Of a DNA stretch of 64,000 nt, positions 16,713-24,340 are shown one piece after another. A program made the translations under genes and the position numbers. Source of the DNA: Qipengyuania polymorpha (GTDB taxonomy: Bacteria; Pseudomonadota; Alphaproteobacteria; Sphingomonadales; Sphingomonadaceae); the NCBI RefSeq assembly GCF_019711435.1, contig NZ_JAIGNK010000004.1, forward strand, positions 62,001 through 126,000. Reading direction: 5' to 3'. A model generated the notes under the pieces. It made no database searches and was not told the origin of the DNA. It worked only from the letters and a program-made list of their open reading frames with translations. Numbering within the stretch: the stretch's first letter is position 1; every line of letters starts with the position of its first letter.

Positions 16713-17762
16713 ATGAGAGGATTTTTCACCGCCGCCGCCACCGGTTTCGCATTTGCGCTGACCGTGTTCGCCCCGTCCGCTTGGGCGCAGGAAGAGGAGC
16801 CGCGCTGGTCGATCGCCATCCATGGCGGGGCGGGGACCATCGCCCGCGAGAACATGAGCGACGAGGAAGATGCCGCCTATCGCGCGTCTTTGCAGGCCGC
16901 GCTCGATGCGGGGCGCAAGGTGCTCGAAGACGGCGGCGAGGCGCTCGATGCGGTCGAGGCGGTGATTGTGATGCTGGAGGATGATGCGCGCTTCAACGCC
17001 GGGCGCGGCGCGGTATTCACCTGGGACGAGACCCACGAACTCGACGCATCCATCATGGACGGGCGGAACCGCGATGCGGGTGCGGTCGCGGGTGTGACCG
17101 GCATCCGCAATCCCATCCTGCTGGCGAGGAAAGTGATGACCGATAGCCCGCATGTCATGCTGGCAGGTGAGGGCGCAGAGGAATTCGCTTCCGAGCATGG
17201 GCTCGAAGTGGTCCCCAACGAGTGGTTCGACACCGATTTCCGTCGCCGCTCGCTCGAACGGGTGAAGGCGGACAAGCTTTCCGCGCTGGATGTCGACGTG
17301 AAGTTCGGCACGGTCGGGGCGGTCGCGCTGGACACGCATGGCAACCTCGCCGCAGGCACCTCGACCGGCGGCATGACCGGCAAGCGCTGGGGCCGTATCG
17401 GCGACGCGCCCATCATCGGGGCAGGCACCTATGCCGACAATCGCAGCTGCGCAGTCTCGGCCACGGGCTGGGGCGAATACTTTATCCGTGTCGGTGTGGC
17501 CCAGCAGATCTGTCTTGCGATGAGGTTCATGGGCGTCGGTGCTTTTGGCCCAAGCGAACAGGAGCGGTTGCAAAAGGGGACGATGGCGCAAGCTGTGGCC
17601 GATACCGTCATGGATGATGTCAAAGAGCTTGGCGGCGACGGTGGTGTAATTGTCGTGACGCCCGACGGCCATGCGCTCTACAGCTTCAACACCGCAGGCA
17701 TGTACCGCGGCCGCGCCACCAGCGAGGGCGTGAACGAAGTCGCCATTTACGGCGACGAATAG
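16713..17762 (+). CDS. Isoaspartyl peptidase / L-asparaginase precursor (Ntn hydrolase)
   Basis: A 349-residue plant-type asparaginase. A signal peptide (MRGFFTAAATGFAFALTVFA..WA) directs export. The mature enzyme starts with WSIAIHGGAGTI. Autocleavage should occur before Thr200 in KFGTVGAVALD, making that Thr the nucleophile; GTSTGGMTGKRWGRIGD and GAGTYAD shape the active site. The enzyme hydrolyses isoaspartyl dipeptides and asparagine. An in-frame ATG 30 bases upstream (16683) would add ten non-signal residues, so 16713 is preferred. It converges on pheA, with 15 bases between the genes. Confidence 0.93.
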   Translation: MRGFFTAAATGFAFALTVFAPSAWAQEEEPRWSIAIHGGAGTIARENMSDEEDAAYRASLQAALDAGRKVLEDGGEALDAVEAVIVMLEDDARFNAGRGAVFTWDETHELDASIMDGRNRDAGAVAGVTGIRNPILLARKVMTDSPHVMLAGEGAEEFASEHGLEVVPNEWFDTDFRRRSLERVKADKLSALDVDVKFGTVGAVALDTHGNLAAGTSTGGMTGKRWGRIGDAPIIGAGTYADNRSCAVSATGWGEYFIRVGVAQQICLAMRFMGVGAFGPSEQERLQKGTMAQAVADTVMDDVKELGGDGGVIVVTPDGHALYSFNTAGMYRGRATSEGVNEVAIYGDE

Positions 17763-17777
17763 CCTTGTCGCCGGGGC

Positions 17778-18671
17778 CTAGCCCCGCTTGCGGGCCTGTG
17801 CATAGCTGCCGAGCAGGCGGACGCCGTTGGTCTGGAACTCAAGCTCTTCCAGGGCGGCGTCCACGCGGCTGTCGCCCGGTGCGCCCTCGATGTCGGCGTA
17901 GAACATCGTCGCAGCGAAGCTCGCGCCCTTCTGGTAGCTTTCCAGCTTCGTCATGTTGACGCCGTTGGTCGCAAAGCAACCCAGCGCCTTGTAAAGCGCG
18001 GCGGGGATATTCTTCACTTCGAAAATGAGCGTGGTCATCTTCATCGCCGCCTCGATATCGGCAGGCTTTCGCGGCTCCCTTGCAAGCACCACGAAGCGCG
18101 TGGTGTTGTCGGCGGCGTCCTCGACCGCGTTTTCGATGATGTCGAGGCCGTAGAGCTCGGCGGCCATGGGCGGGGCGATGGCGCAGTAATTCGGGTCCTG
18201 CAACTCTGCCACGTAAGCTGCCGCACCCGCAGTGTCGGCATGGGCGAGGGCGACGATCCCGCGTTCTTGCAAAAATTCGCGCGACTGGCCGAGCGCCTGC
18301 GGGTGGCTGTAGGCGGCCTCGAACGGACCCGGCCCGGTCGCCATCAACGCATGGGTGATGCGCATGAAATGCTCCGCCACGATGGCGAGCCCGCTTTCGG
18401 GCAGAAGGAAGTGGATATCCGCCACGCGCCCGTGCTGGCTGTTCTCGATGGGGATCATCGCGCAGCCCGCCTTGCCGCTTTTCACCGCATCGAGCGCATC
18501 CTCGAACCCGAGATAGGGCAGCGGCAGGCATTCGGGATCGAACTGCATCGCCGCCTGGTGCGAGTTCGACCCGGGCGCACCGCCGAAGGCGATCGCGCGC
18601 GTAGGCTCGGCAGCGGCGGCTTGCCGCATGATGTCGACCATTTCGATGGCGGGTCTGGCAAAAGTACGCAT
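17778..18671 (-). CDS. pheA: Prephenate dehydratase
   Basis: A 297-residue monofunctional enzyme without a chorismate mutase domain. It converts prephenate to phenylpyruvate for phenylalanine synthesis. The catalytic domain carries MIPIENSQHGRVADIHFLL and the signature DNTTRFVVL. A C-terminal ACT domain (TTLIFEVKNIPAALYKALG) should bind phenylalanine for feedback control; its usual ESRP-like motif is ESYQKG here. The first 25 residues before RAIAFGGAPGSNSH are longer than usual, so a later start is possible. It is divergent from the cytochrome c gene. Confidence 0.95.
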   Translation of the reverse strand: MRTFARPAIEMVDIMRQAAAAEPTRAIAFGGAPGSNSHQAAMQFDPECLPLPYLGFEDALDAVKSGKAGCAMIPIENSQHGRVADIHFLLPESGLAIVAEHFMRITHALMATGPGPFEAAYSHPQALGQSREFLQERGIVALAHADTAGAAAYVAELQDPNYCAIAPPMAAELYGLDIIENAVEDAADNTTRFVVLAREPRKPADIEAAMKMTTLIFEVKNIPAALYKALGCFATNGVNMTKLESYQKGASFAATMFYADIEGAPGDSRVDAALEELEFQTNGVRLLGSYAQARKRG

Positions 18672-18805
18672 AGGCCCTCGGTGTTAGCGGGCAATTCGCA
18701 TGTCGCAAGCGCTAACGGGTCTTGTGCTCTTGCACATGAGCGCGCGCGGCACTAGAGCGGCGCGCAACCACCAGACCACTACGGATTCTTGCAGGCTTTT
18801 ACGCA

Positions 18806-19486
18806 ATGGACGATCGTTTCAACACCGCCTCCGGTTGGGTTCTCTTTTCGGGTATCGTCGCGCTCGGCGCTTCGATCGCCTCCGGCATGTATTTCCACGC
18901 CGACAGCAATGACGTGCTCGAACAGGGCGAAGCAGGCTATTACGTGGAAGGCGTAGAGGAAGAAGGCGGCGCGGATGCCGGACCGAGCCTCGCCGAAGTG
19001 CTCGTCACTGCCGATGCGGCTGCGGGCGAGAAGGTCTTCGCCAAGTGCCAGGCCTGCCACACCATCAACCAGGGTGGTGCCAACGGTATCGGCCCAAACC
19101 TGTACGGCACCATGGGCCAGGCCATCGCCGGCCACGCAGGCTTCGCCTATTCCTCGGCCCTGTCCGACAAGGGCGGCCAGTGGACCTGGGAAAACATGGA
19201 CGAATGGCTGAAGAGCCCCAAGGCCTTTGCCAGCGGCACCAAGATGAGCTTCGCCGGCCTCTCCAAGATTGAAGACCGCGCCAATGTCATGGAATACATG
19301 GCCTCCATGGGCGGCGCACCAGCCAAGCCGGAATTCGTGCCTGAAGCCGAAGTCACCGAAGAAGGCGTAAGCATCGAGGGCGAAGACCCGACCGAAGCAG
19401 AAGCAGCCGGTGCACTGGGTGCTGACGAGCCGGTCGCTTCGGACAATGCCGCAGGCGACAACGAAGGCGCGACCAAGGTCGACTAA
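18806..19486 (+). CDS. Membrane-anchored class I cytochrome c (c552/CycM type)
   Basis: A 226-residue protein with an N-terminal uncleaved anchor (GWVLFSGIVALGASIASGMYF), then a cytochrome c domain with heme motif CQACH near residue 85 and the axial Met in GTKMSFAGL. NGIGPNLYG and YSSALSD are typical of alphaproteobacterial c552/CycM proteins, which carry electrons from the bc1 complex to the terminal oxidase in the periplasm. Unusually, about 60 residues rich in Glu, Asp and Ala follow the heme domain. The gene ends just before a strong terminator. Confidence 0.92.
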   Translation: MDDRFNTASGWVLFSGIVALGASIASGMYFHADSNDVLEQGEAGYYVEGVEEEGGADAGPSLAEVLVTADAAAGEKVFAKCQACHTINQGGANGIGPNLYGTMGQAIAGHAGFAYSSALSDKGGQWTWENMDEWLKSPKAFASGTKMSFAGLSKIEDRANVMEYMASMGGAPAKPEFVPEAEVTEEGVSIEGEDPTEAEAAGALGADEPVASDNAAGDNEGATKVD

Positions 19487-19507
19487 GCCTCGCTACAAGC
19501 GATTACG

Positions 19508-19536
19508 AAAAGCCCCGCCACCGCGCGGGGTTTTTT
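19508..19536. terminator. Rho-independent terminator after the cytochrome c gene
   Basis: CCCCGC (19513-19518) pairs perfectly with GCGGGG (19525-19530) over a six-base loop, followed by six T residues. Three A residues precede the stem, so it may also work weakly for the convergent rlmE message. Confidence 0.9.
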
Positions 19537-19560
19537 GTGCGCCAAGGGTTCTTGGGGCTC

Positions 19561-20220
19561 CTAGCCCTTGAACCCCTGCGCGATGACGTACCACTCGCTC
19601 GAGCCCTTGCGGCTGGCGGGCGGCTTGGCATGCTTGACCGTCTTGAAGTGCTTCTTCAGGAGGTCGAGCAGGTCCTTGTCGGTCCCGCCCGCGAGCACCT
19701 TGGCGAGGAAGGTCCCGCCTTTCTCGAGGTTCTCGACCGCGAACCACGCGCCGGCCTCGACCAGCCCCATGGTGCGCAGATGGTCGGTCTGCTTGTGGCC
19801 GACGGTATTGGCGGCCATGTCACTCATCACGAGGTCGGCCTTGCCGCCCAGCGCCTCTTCGAGCACGCGCGGCGCATCATCGTCCATGAAATCCATCTGG
19901 AAGATCTCGACGCCCTCGATGGGTTCGACTTCCAGCAAATCGATGCCGACCACCTGCGCTTTCGGCACCACCTTGCGCGCCACCTGCGCCCAGCCGCCAG
20001 GCGCGATGCCGAGGTCGACGATGCGCTTCGAGCCTTTCAGGATGCCGAACTTCTCGTCCATCTCGATCAGCTTGTAGGCCGCGCGGCTGCGATAGCCGTC
20101 GGCCTTGGCCTGCTTCACGTAAGGATCGTTCAATTGCCGCTGCAGCCAGCGGGTGGAGGATTCCGAGCGTTTCTTCGCCGTGCGGACGCGCGTATCCTTG
20201 TCCTTGCCTGACCTAGACAT
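19561..20220 (-). CDS. rlmE: 23S rRNA (uridine-2'-O-)-methyltransferase
   Basis: A 219-residue FtsJ/RrmJ protein, which 2'-O-methylates U2552 in the ribosomal A loop. It shows the basic N terminus with SRAAYKLIEMDEKF (catalytic Lys), the SAM-binding loop DLGIAPGGWAQV, the catalytic Asp in VMSDMAANTVGH and the Lys in FLAKVLAGGTDKD. The start overlaps the end of the Ppx/GppA gene by eight bases, so the two genes are translationally linked. Confidence 0.96.
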   Translation of the reverse strand: MSRSGKDKDTRVRTAKKRSESSTRWLQRQLNDPYVKQAKADGYRSRAAYKLIEMDEKFGILKGSKRIVDLGIAPGGWAQVARKVVPKAQVVGIDLLEVEPIEGVEIFQMDFMDDDAPRVLEEALGGKADLVMSDMAANTVGHKQTDHLRTMGLVEAGAWFAVENLEKGGTFLAKVLAGGTDKDLLDLLKKHFKTVKHAKPPASRKGSSEWYVIAQGFKG

Positions 20221-21448
20221 CCTGTTCCTTCATCCGTTGGAGCGCGTTGCGGCTGCGTTCGCCATCGGCATCGGCCGCCATCAGGCTGCGCAAGATGCCT
20301 TCGCGAATGCCGCGGTCGGCCACGCCCAGTTGCTCCGACGGCCAGATATCGAGAATGCTCTCGAGGATGGCGCAGCCCGCCACCACGAGGTTTGCGCGGT
20401 CATCGCCGATGCAGGGCAATTGCCGCCTTTCCGGCCCGCTCATGTGCGATAGCTTGAAAGAGATATCGCGCATGGCTTTGGATGGCAGGATGAGCCCGTC
20501 GACCGCCTGCCGGTCGTATTGCGGCAGTTCGAGATGCAGGCTGGCAAGCGTGGTCACCGTTCCGCTGGTGCCGAGGAGGCGGATGGGGTTGGGTCCCTTG
20601 GCGAATTCGCGCACGCGCCCGGCGAAGGGCTTGAAGCTGTCGAGCACGGTCTTGCGCATGCGGCGATAGCGGTCGAGCCTGAGTTCCTCGCTGTCGTCCG
20701 AGCCATCGACGGTATCGGTCAGCGAGACCACGCCCCAGGGCACGCTCATCCAGTCGAGGATGCGCGGCACTGCGCCACTCGGTTCGACCAGCACCAGCTC
20801 GGTCGAGCCGCCGCCGATGTCGAAGATGACCGCAGGGCCCGCCCCGTCTTCCAGGAGGATGTGGCAGCCCAGAACGGCAAGCCGCGCCTCTTCCTGCGCG
20901 GAGATGATGTCGAGCACGATGCCGGTTTCCTGCCGCACTCGCTCGATGAATTCCTCGCCATTGCTGGCGCGGCGGCAAGCCTCGGTTGCGACCGAGCGGG
21001 CAAGGTGCACATGGCGGCGGCGCAGCTTTTCGGCGCAGACGTGGAGCGCGGCGAGCGTGCGGTCCATCGCCTCGTCCGACAGGCGTCCGCTGGCGGCCAG
21101 CCCTTCGCCCAGCCGCACCACGCGGCTGAAGGCATCGATGACGGTGAAATTCTCGCCCGAGGGCCGGGCGATCAGCAGGCGGCAATTGTTGGTGCCGAGG
21201 TCGAGCGCGGCATAGGCCTGCTTGCGGCCACGGGGGAATTGCGGAGGAGCGGGTTTGGTCCGGGCGGATTTCTGCTGTTCTGCCTGCGGCTGGCGCGGCG
21301 ATGCGTCGCGTGCCTTCGCCCCGTTCTGGCGGGGCCGCTTGTCGGGCCGGGAGGGGCGCTTGTAGCGGAAATCGGCTACCTTGCCGGACGTGCCGCCCCT
21401 TGTCTTTCCGTGCCCCCGTTTCATGTCCGGCGGATTACGTTCCGCCAT
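20213..21448 (-). CDS. Ppx/GppA family exopolyphosphatase / pppGpp phosphohydrolase
   Basis: A 411-residue protein. Its first 75 residues are basic and low-complexity (RPSRPDKRPRQNGAKARD), then the actin-like ASKHA fold starts at YAALDLGTNNCRLLIARP. The catalytic Glu region is SAQEEARLAVLG, and the second phosphate loop is FDIGGGSTELVLV. It hydrolyses inorganic polyphosphate or the pppGpp 5'-phosphate. It lacks the C-terminal HD domain of long Ppx proteins. Gene order Ppx-RlmE is common in alphaproteobacteria, and the two overlap. Confidence 0.93.
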   Translation of the reverse strand: MAERNPPDMKRGHGKTRGGTSGKVADFRYKRPSRPDKRPRQNGAKARDASPRQPQAEQQKSARTKPAPPQFPRGRKQAYAALDLGTNNCRLLIARPSGENFTVIDAFSRVVRLGEGLAASGRLSDEAMDRTLAALHVCAEKLRRRHVHLARSVATEACRRASNGEEFIERVRQETGIVLDIISAQEEARLAVLGCHILLEDGAGPAVIFDIGGGSTELVLVEPSGAVPRILDWMSVPWGVVSLTDTVDGSDDSEELRLDRYRRMRKTVLDSFKPFAGRVREFAKGPNPIRLLGTSGTVTTLASLHLELPQYDRQAVDGLILPSKAMRDISFKLSHMSGPERRQLPCIGDDRANLVVAGCAILESILDIWPSEQLGVADRGIREGILRSLMAADADGERSRNALQRMKEQDV

Positions 21449-21545
21449 GGGGATGTCTTTCGTTATTCCTCCCGCGCAAAACCACCTCGCGCGGGGACCT
21501 GTGGGCGATGCTAGCGGGCGATGACGAAAGGGGCAAGCAGAAGGG

Positions 21546-21574
21546 TTGACCTTCCGCGTTCGCGAAACTAGATG
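21546..21574 (+). promoter_or_regulatory. Possible promoter for the tRNA-Gln gene
   Basis: TTGACC at 21546-21551 and TAGATG at 21569-21574 are separated by 17 bases. The -35 is close to consensus and the -10 is weak. The element ends 55 bases before the tRNA and points toward it. Confidence 0.4.
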
Positions 21575-21629
21575 CGCGGCCTCTCTTGCGGCTGCGAGGC
21601 GATTCTGCCCGGCTGACCTGAGAGCCTGA

Positions 21630-21703
21630 TGCCCCGTCGTCTAATGGTAAGACTACGGACTCTGACTCCGTCAATTGAGGTTCGAATCCTCACGGGGCAT
21701 CCA
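21630..21703 (+). tRNA. tRNA-Gln, anticodon CUG
   Basis: A complete cloverleaf of 74 bases. The acceptor TGCCCCG pairs with CGGGGCA, the D-loop contains TCTAATGGTAAGA, the anticodon stem ACGGA/TCCGT closes the loop CTCTGAC with anticodon CTG (reads CAG), and the T-arm reads GAGGTTCGAATCCTC. The CCA end is encoded (21701-21703). The RTX surface-protein block begins about 130 bases downstream. Confidence 0.97.
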
Positions 21704-21830
21704 TTGCTTCCTCAAAAAGCGGCTCACTTCTGCGATTTTTTGCAGAATCCACGATTTATACAGATTTGGAAAACCGCTCGTTTACCTCTGCGGGGCATTC
21801 GGGGCCCCGGACAAAAACAGGGGTCAAACC

Positions 21831-23420
21831 ATGAAATTCGATTACAAGATCCAGCGCATCGATAAGCCGCTTTCGCAGGAAATGACGGGCACTGGCGGCG
21901 ACGACATCCTCAACGGCACCGAGGAAGACGATACCATCGACGGCCTCGTCGGCGAGGACACCATCGACGGCGCAGGCGGGAATGACGTTATCCGCGGCGG
22001 CTTCAACAACGACATCATCTTCGGCGGTAGCGGCAACGACACCATCTACGGTTCGAACGGCTGGGACGTCATCGAAGGCGACCTTGGCGACGACCGCCTC
22101 GAAGGCGGCAACGGCAACGACCGTCTCTATGGCGATGAGGGCATCGATACGCTGTTCGGCAACTTCGGCGCCGACCGCCTCGAAGGCGGCGACGGCGACG
22201 ACATCCTGCGCGGCGGCGACGGCGACGACACCGTTTACGGCGGTGCGGACAATGACGATGCCAATGGCGCAGCCGGCAACGACACCATGTTCGGTGAAGA
22301 TGGTGACGATGTGCTGCGGGGCGGTGACGGCATGGACGAGATCTATGGCGGTCTCGGCGCGGACACCCTCCTCGGGAATGGCGATGCCGACACCATCCGC
22401 GGCCAGGGAGGCAACGACTATATCGACGGCGGCGACGGCAATGACGTGCTGCAGGGTGACTACGGCGACGACAATCTCTTTGGCGGTACTGGCACGGATC
22501 TCATCCAGGGCGGCTACGGCGCCGACCGTCTCAATGGTGGCGCGGATTCGGACGACCTGTACGGCGATGCCGGCAATGACGTGATCAACGGTGATGCCGG
22601 TGACGACTCTCTTTACGGCGGTGACAACAATGACGAGCTGAATGGCGGCAGCGGCATCGATGTCCTCAACGGCCAGGCAGGCAACGACACGCTCTACGGT
22701 GGCACCGAGACCGACACCCTTTACGGTGGGCAGGACAACGACCGTCTCTTCGGTGAAGACGGACACGACAACCTCTTCGGCGATGAAGGCAGCGACCGCG
22801 TCGACGGTGGTGTCGGCAACGATTATCTCGGAGGCGGCGACGGCGACGACGTGCTCATCGGCGGCGACGGCTTCGACTATATCAGCGGCGGTGACGGTGA
22901 CGACGTCATTACCGGCGGCGCTGATGGCGATTATCTCTACGGCGATGCCGGCAACGACCGTCTTTCGGGCGGGCTGGGCGACGACTTCCTGACCACCTAC
23001 TCGGGCAATGATATCCTCACGGGCGGCCAGGGCAACGACTGGTTCAATTTCAACGGAGTGCCCGATGGGACAAGCGTCGCGACCATCACCGACTTCACCA
23101 GCGGCGAGGATACGCTGGGCGTATCGCCGTGGAATTTCGGCCTCTCCTATTATGGCGAGCTCAACGCCGACAACTTCCAACTCGGAACCGAGGCTGATGA
23201 TGCGGACGACCGCCTCATCTACGACCAGGCGACCGGCAATCTCTATTTCGATGCCGATGGAAACGGTACCGAAGTCGAGGCGGTCCTTTTCGCCAACCTC
23301 GGCGAGGGCACGCTTCTGGAAGTCACCGACATCTACGCCGGTGGCGGGCAGGCAGCAGAACCGGCCAAGGCAAGCTTCATGGATGCCGACCTCTCGGTGA
23401 ACGAAATGTTCTTCGGCTGA
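21831..23420 (+). CDS. RTX calcium-binding protein, predicted type I secretion substrate (529 aa)
   Basis: After a short N terminus (MKFDYKIQRIDKPLSQEM), residues from about 20 to 430 are a nearly unbroken array of GGxGxDxLx nonapeptides, which form calcium-loaded beta-rolls outside the cell. The C terminus has the type I secretion pattern: DFTSGEDTL, then NLYFDADGNG, LFANLGEG, and a terminal acidic-hydrophobic end (VNEMFFG). No enzyme domain is visible, so a structural or adhesive role is likely. The ATG at 21831 follows AGGGG; the frame is open back into the tRNA but that part is not coding. No ABC exporter gene is in the window. Confidence 0.92.
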   Translation: MKFDYKIQRIDKPLSQEMTGTGGDDILNGTEEDDTIDGLVGEDTIDGAGGNDVIRGGFNNDIIFGGSGNDTIYGSNGWDVIEGDLGDDRLEGGNGNDRLYGDEGIDTLFGNFGADRLEGGDGDDILRGGDGDDTVYGGADNDDANGAAGNDTMFGEDGDDVLRGGDGMDEIYGGLGADTLLGNGDADTIRGQGGNDYIDGGDGNDVLQGDYGDDNLFGGTGTDLIQGGYGADRLNGGADSDDLYGDAGNDVINGDAGDDSLYGGDNNDELNGGSGIDVLNGQAGNDTLYGGTETDTLYGGQDNDRLFGEDGHDNLFGDEGSDRVDGGVGNDYLGGGDGDDVLIGGDGFDYISGGDGDDVITGGADGDYLYGDAGNDRLSGGLGDDFLTTYSGNDILTGGQGNDWFNFNGVPDGTSVATITDFTSGEDTLGVSPWNFGLSYYGELNADNFQLGTEADDADDRLIYDQATGNLYFDADGNGTEVEAVLFANLGEGTLLEVTDIYAGGGQAAEPAKASFMDADLSVNEMFFG

Positions 23421-23443
23421 TTGACCTCGACAAGGTAAATGGG

Positions 23444-23480
23444 CGGGCGCCTGTTCGATTGCGGTCAGGCGCCCGTTTTG
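23444..23480 (+). terminator. Rho-independent terminator after the first RTX gene
   Basis: A perfect ten-base stem (23444-23453 with 23466-23475, CGGGCGCCTG/CAGGCGCCCG) over a twelve-base loop is followed by TTTTG. It separates the first RTX gene from the TetR gene. Confidence 0.9.
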
Positions 23481-23566
23481 TTTCTGCCAGCGATAAATCC
23501 TGAGCTTAAGTGACTGGTTTGTCGCCGAGAGTGACAAAAGCTGAAGCGTGTGCCAAAACACGGTTA

Positions 23567-24190
23567 ATGGTGCAGGAAAGAAGTCGCATAACGCGGGCCA
23601 AAGTCCTCGAGGCAGCGCGCGAGCTCATCATCGAACACGGTCACGAGCAGGTCTCGCTGAAGGACATCTGCGAGCGTTCGGGCGTGTCCAACGGCAGCGT
23701 GTTTCACCACTTCGGGTCGAAGGAAGGCATCATCCGCCAGCTCTTCAGGGCAGAGCGTGGTGCCTACCTCCACGCCGTGCAGGAAGCCATCCTCGCGCAT
23801 GAGGGCGACCCATGCGATGCCTTTGCCGCCGGGACCCGCGCAGCCATGCGCTACCAGGCCGAACACCCTGTTCGTTACGAGCGACTGATAGCCGAATTTT
23901 CCGACAGCGAGTGGCTGCGCCAGAATGTCGATGTGTGGCTGGAAGTGGCCTCCGAGGAGGAGCAGCCGGTGATCGAGTGGGCCCGGGAGCATTTCGCCAG
24001 CGGCGCCTTGCCGGTCCTGCAACCGGCGTTTTACCAGGCCGCTTTCCTGGGGCCGACCGAACTGCTGTCGCGCGCGCATCGTCAAGGAAGGCTGGCCGGC
24101 GAGCTGGAGGCGATGGGTGACGACCTGGCGGAATTCGTCAGTGCGGGTCTGAAGCGGCTGCGGGAGCGGCAAAAGGCAGGCAAGGAATAA
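23567..24190 (+). CDS. TetR-family transcriptional regulator
   Basis: About 207 residues. The N-terminal DNA-binding domain is clear: ITRAKVLEAARELIIEHGHE, then the helix-turn-helix VSLKDICERSGVSNGSVFHH followed by FGSKEGII. The C-terminal ligand domain is all-helical and unassigned. The start is uncertain: ATG at 23567 opens the conserved domain, while a GTG at 23510 would add 19 residues. It lies between RTX genes on the same strand, behind a terminator, so it has its own promoter. A role in controlling the neighbouring surface genes is plausible but unproven. Confidence 0.9.
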   Translation: MVQERSRITRAKVLEAARELIIEHGHEQVSLKDICERSGVSNGSVFHHFGSKEGIIRQLFRAERGAYLHAVQEAILAHEGDPCDAFAAGTRAAMRYQAEHPVRYERLIAEFSDSEWLRQNVDVWLEVASEEEQPVIEWAREHFASGALPVLQPAFYQAAFLGPTELLSRAHRQGRLAGELEAMGDDLAEFVSAGLKRLRERQKAGKE

Positions 24191-24340
24191 GGTTGGCGCT
24201 CAAGCGCTGTTGCAGGACTGCACCATGATTTCGGAAGGCTTTCGAAGAACAGTTGTGCCGAATACTTGAATGAGGGATTATGTTGTCGGAGGGGTCGCGC
24301 ATTCCGGCGATTCCCGAAAGGTCGGAGGGGTTAGGGTCGC

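Noticed and set aside
16605-17672. Upstream extension of the channel gene antisense to the isoaspartyl peptidase
   Set aside because: The peptidase on the plus strand has full catalytic motifs, and the channel has a good ribosome-binding site at 16604.
21693-21800. CGGGGCAT at the tRNA-Gln 3' end and again near 21791 as a possible att repeat
   Set aside because: The match is only about nine bases, very close by, and no integrase or matching copy at the far end (about 35400) was seen.
22000-23000. Tandem repetition that could be mistaken for a CRISPR or satellite array
   Set aside because: The repeats are degenerate 27-base units in frame, encoding RTX nonapeptides; there are no fixed repeats and unique spacers.
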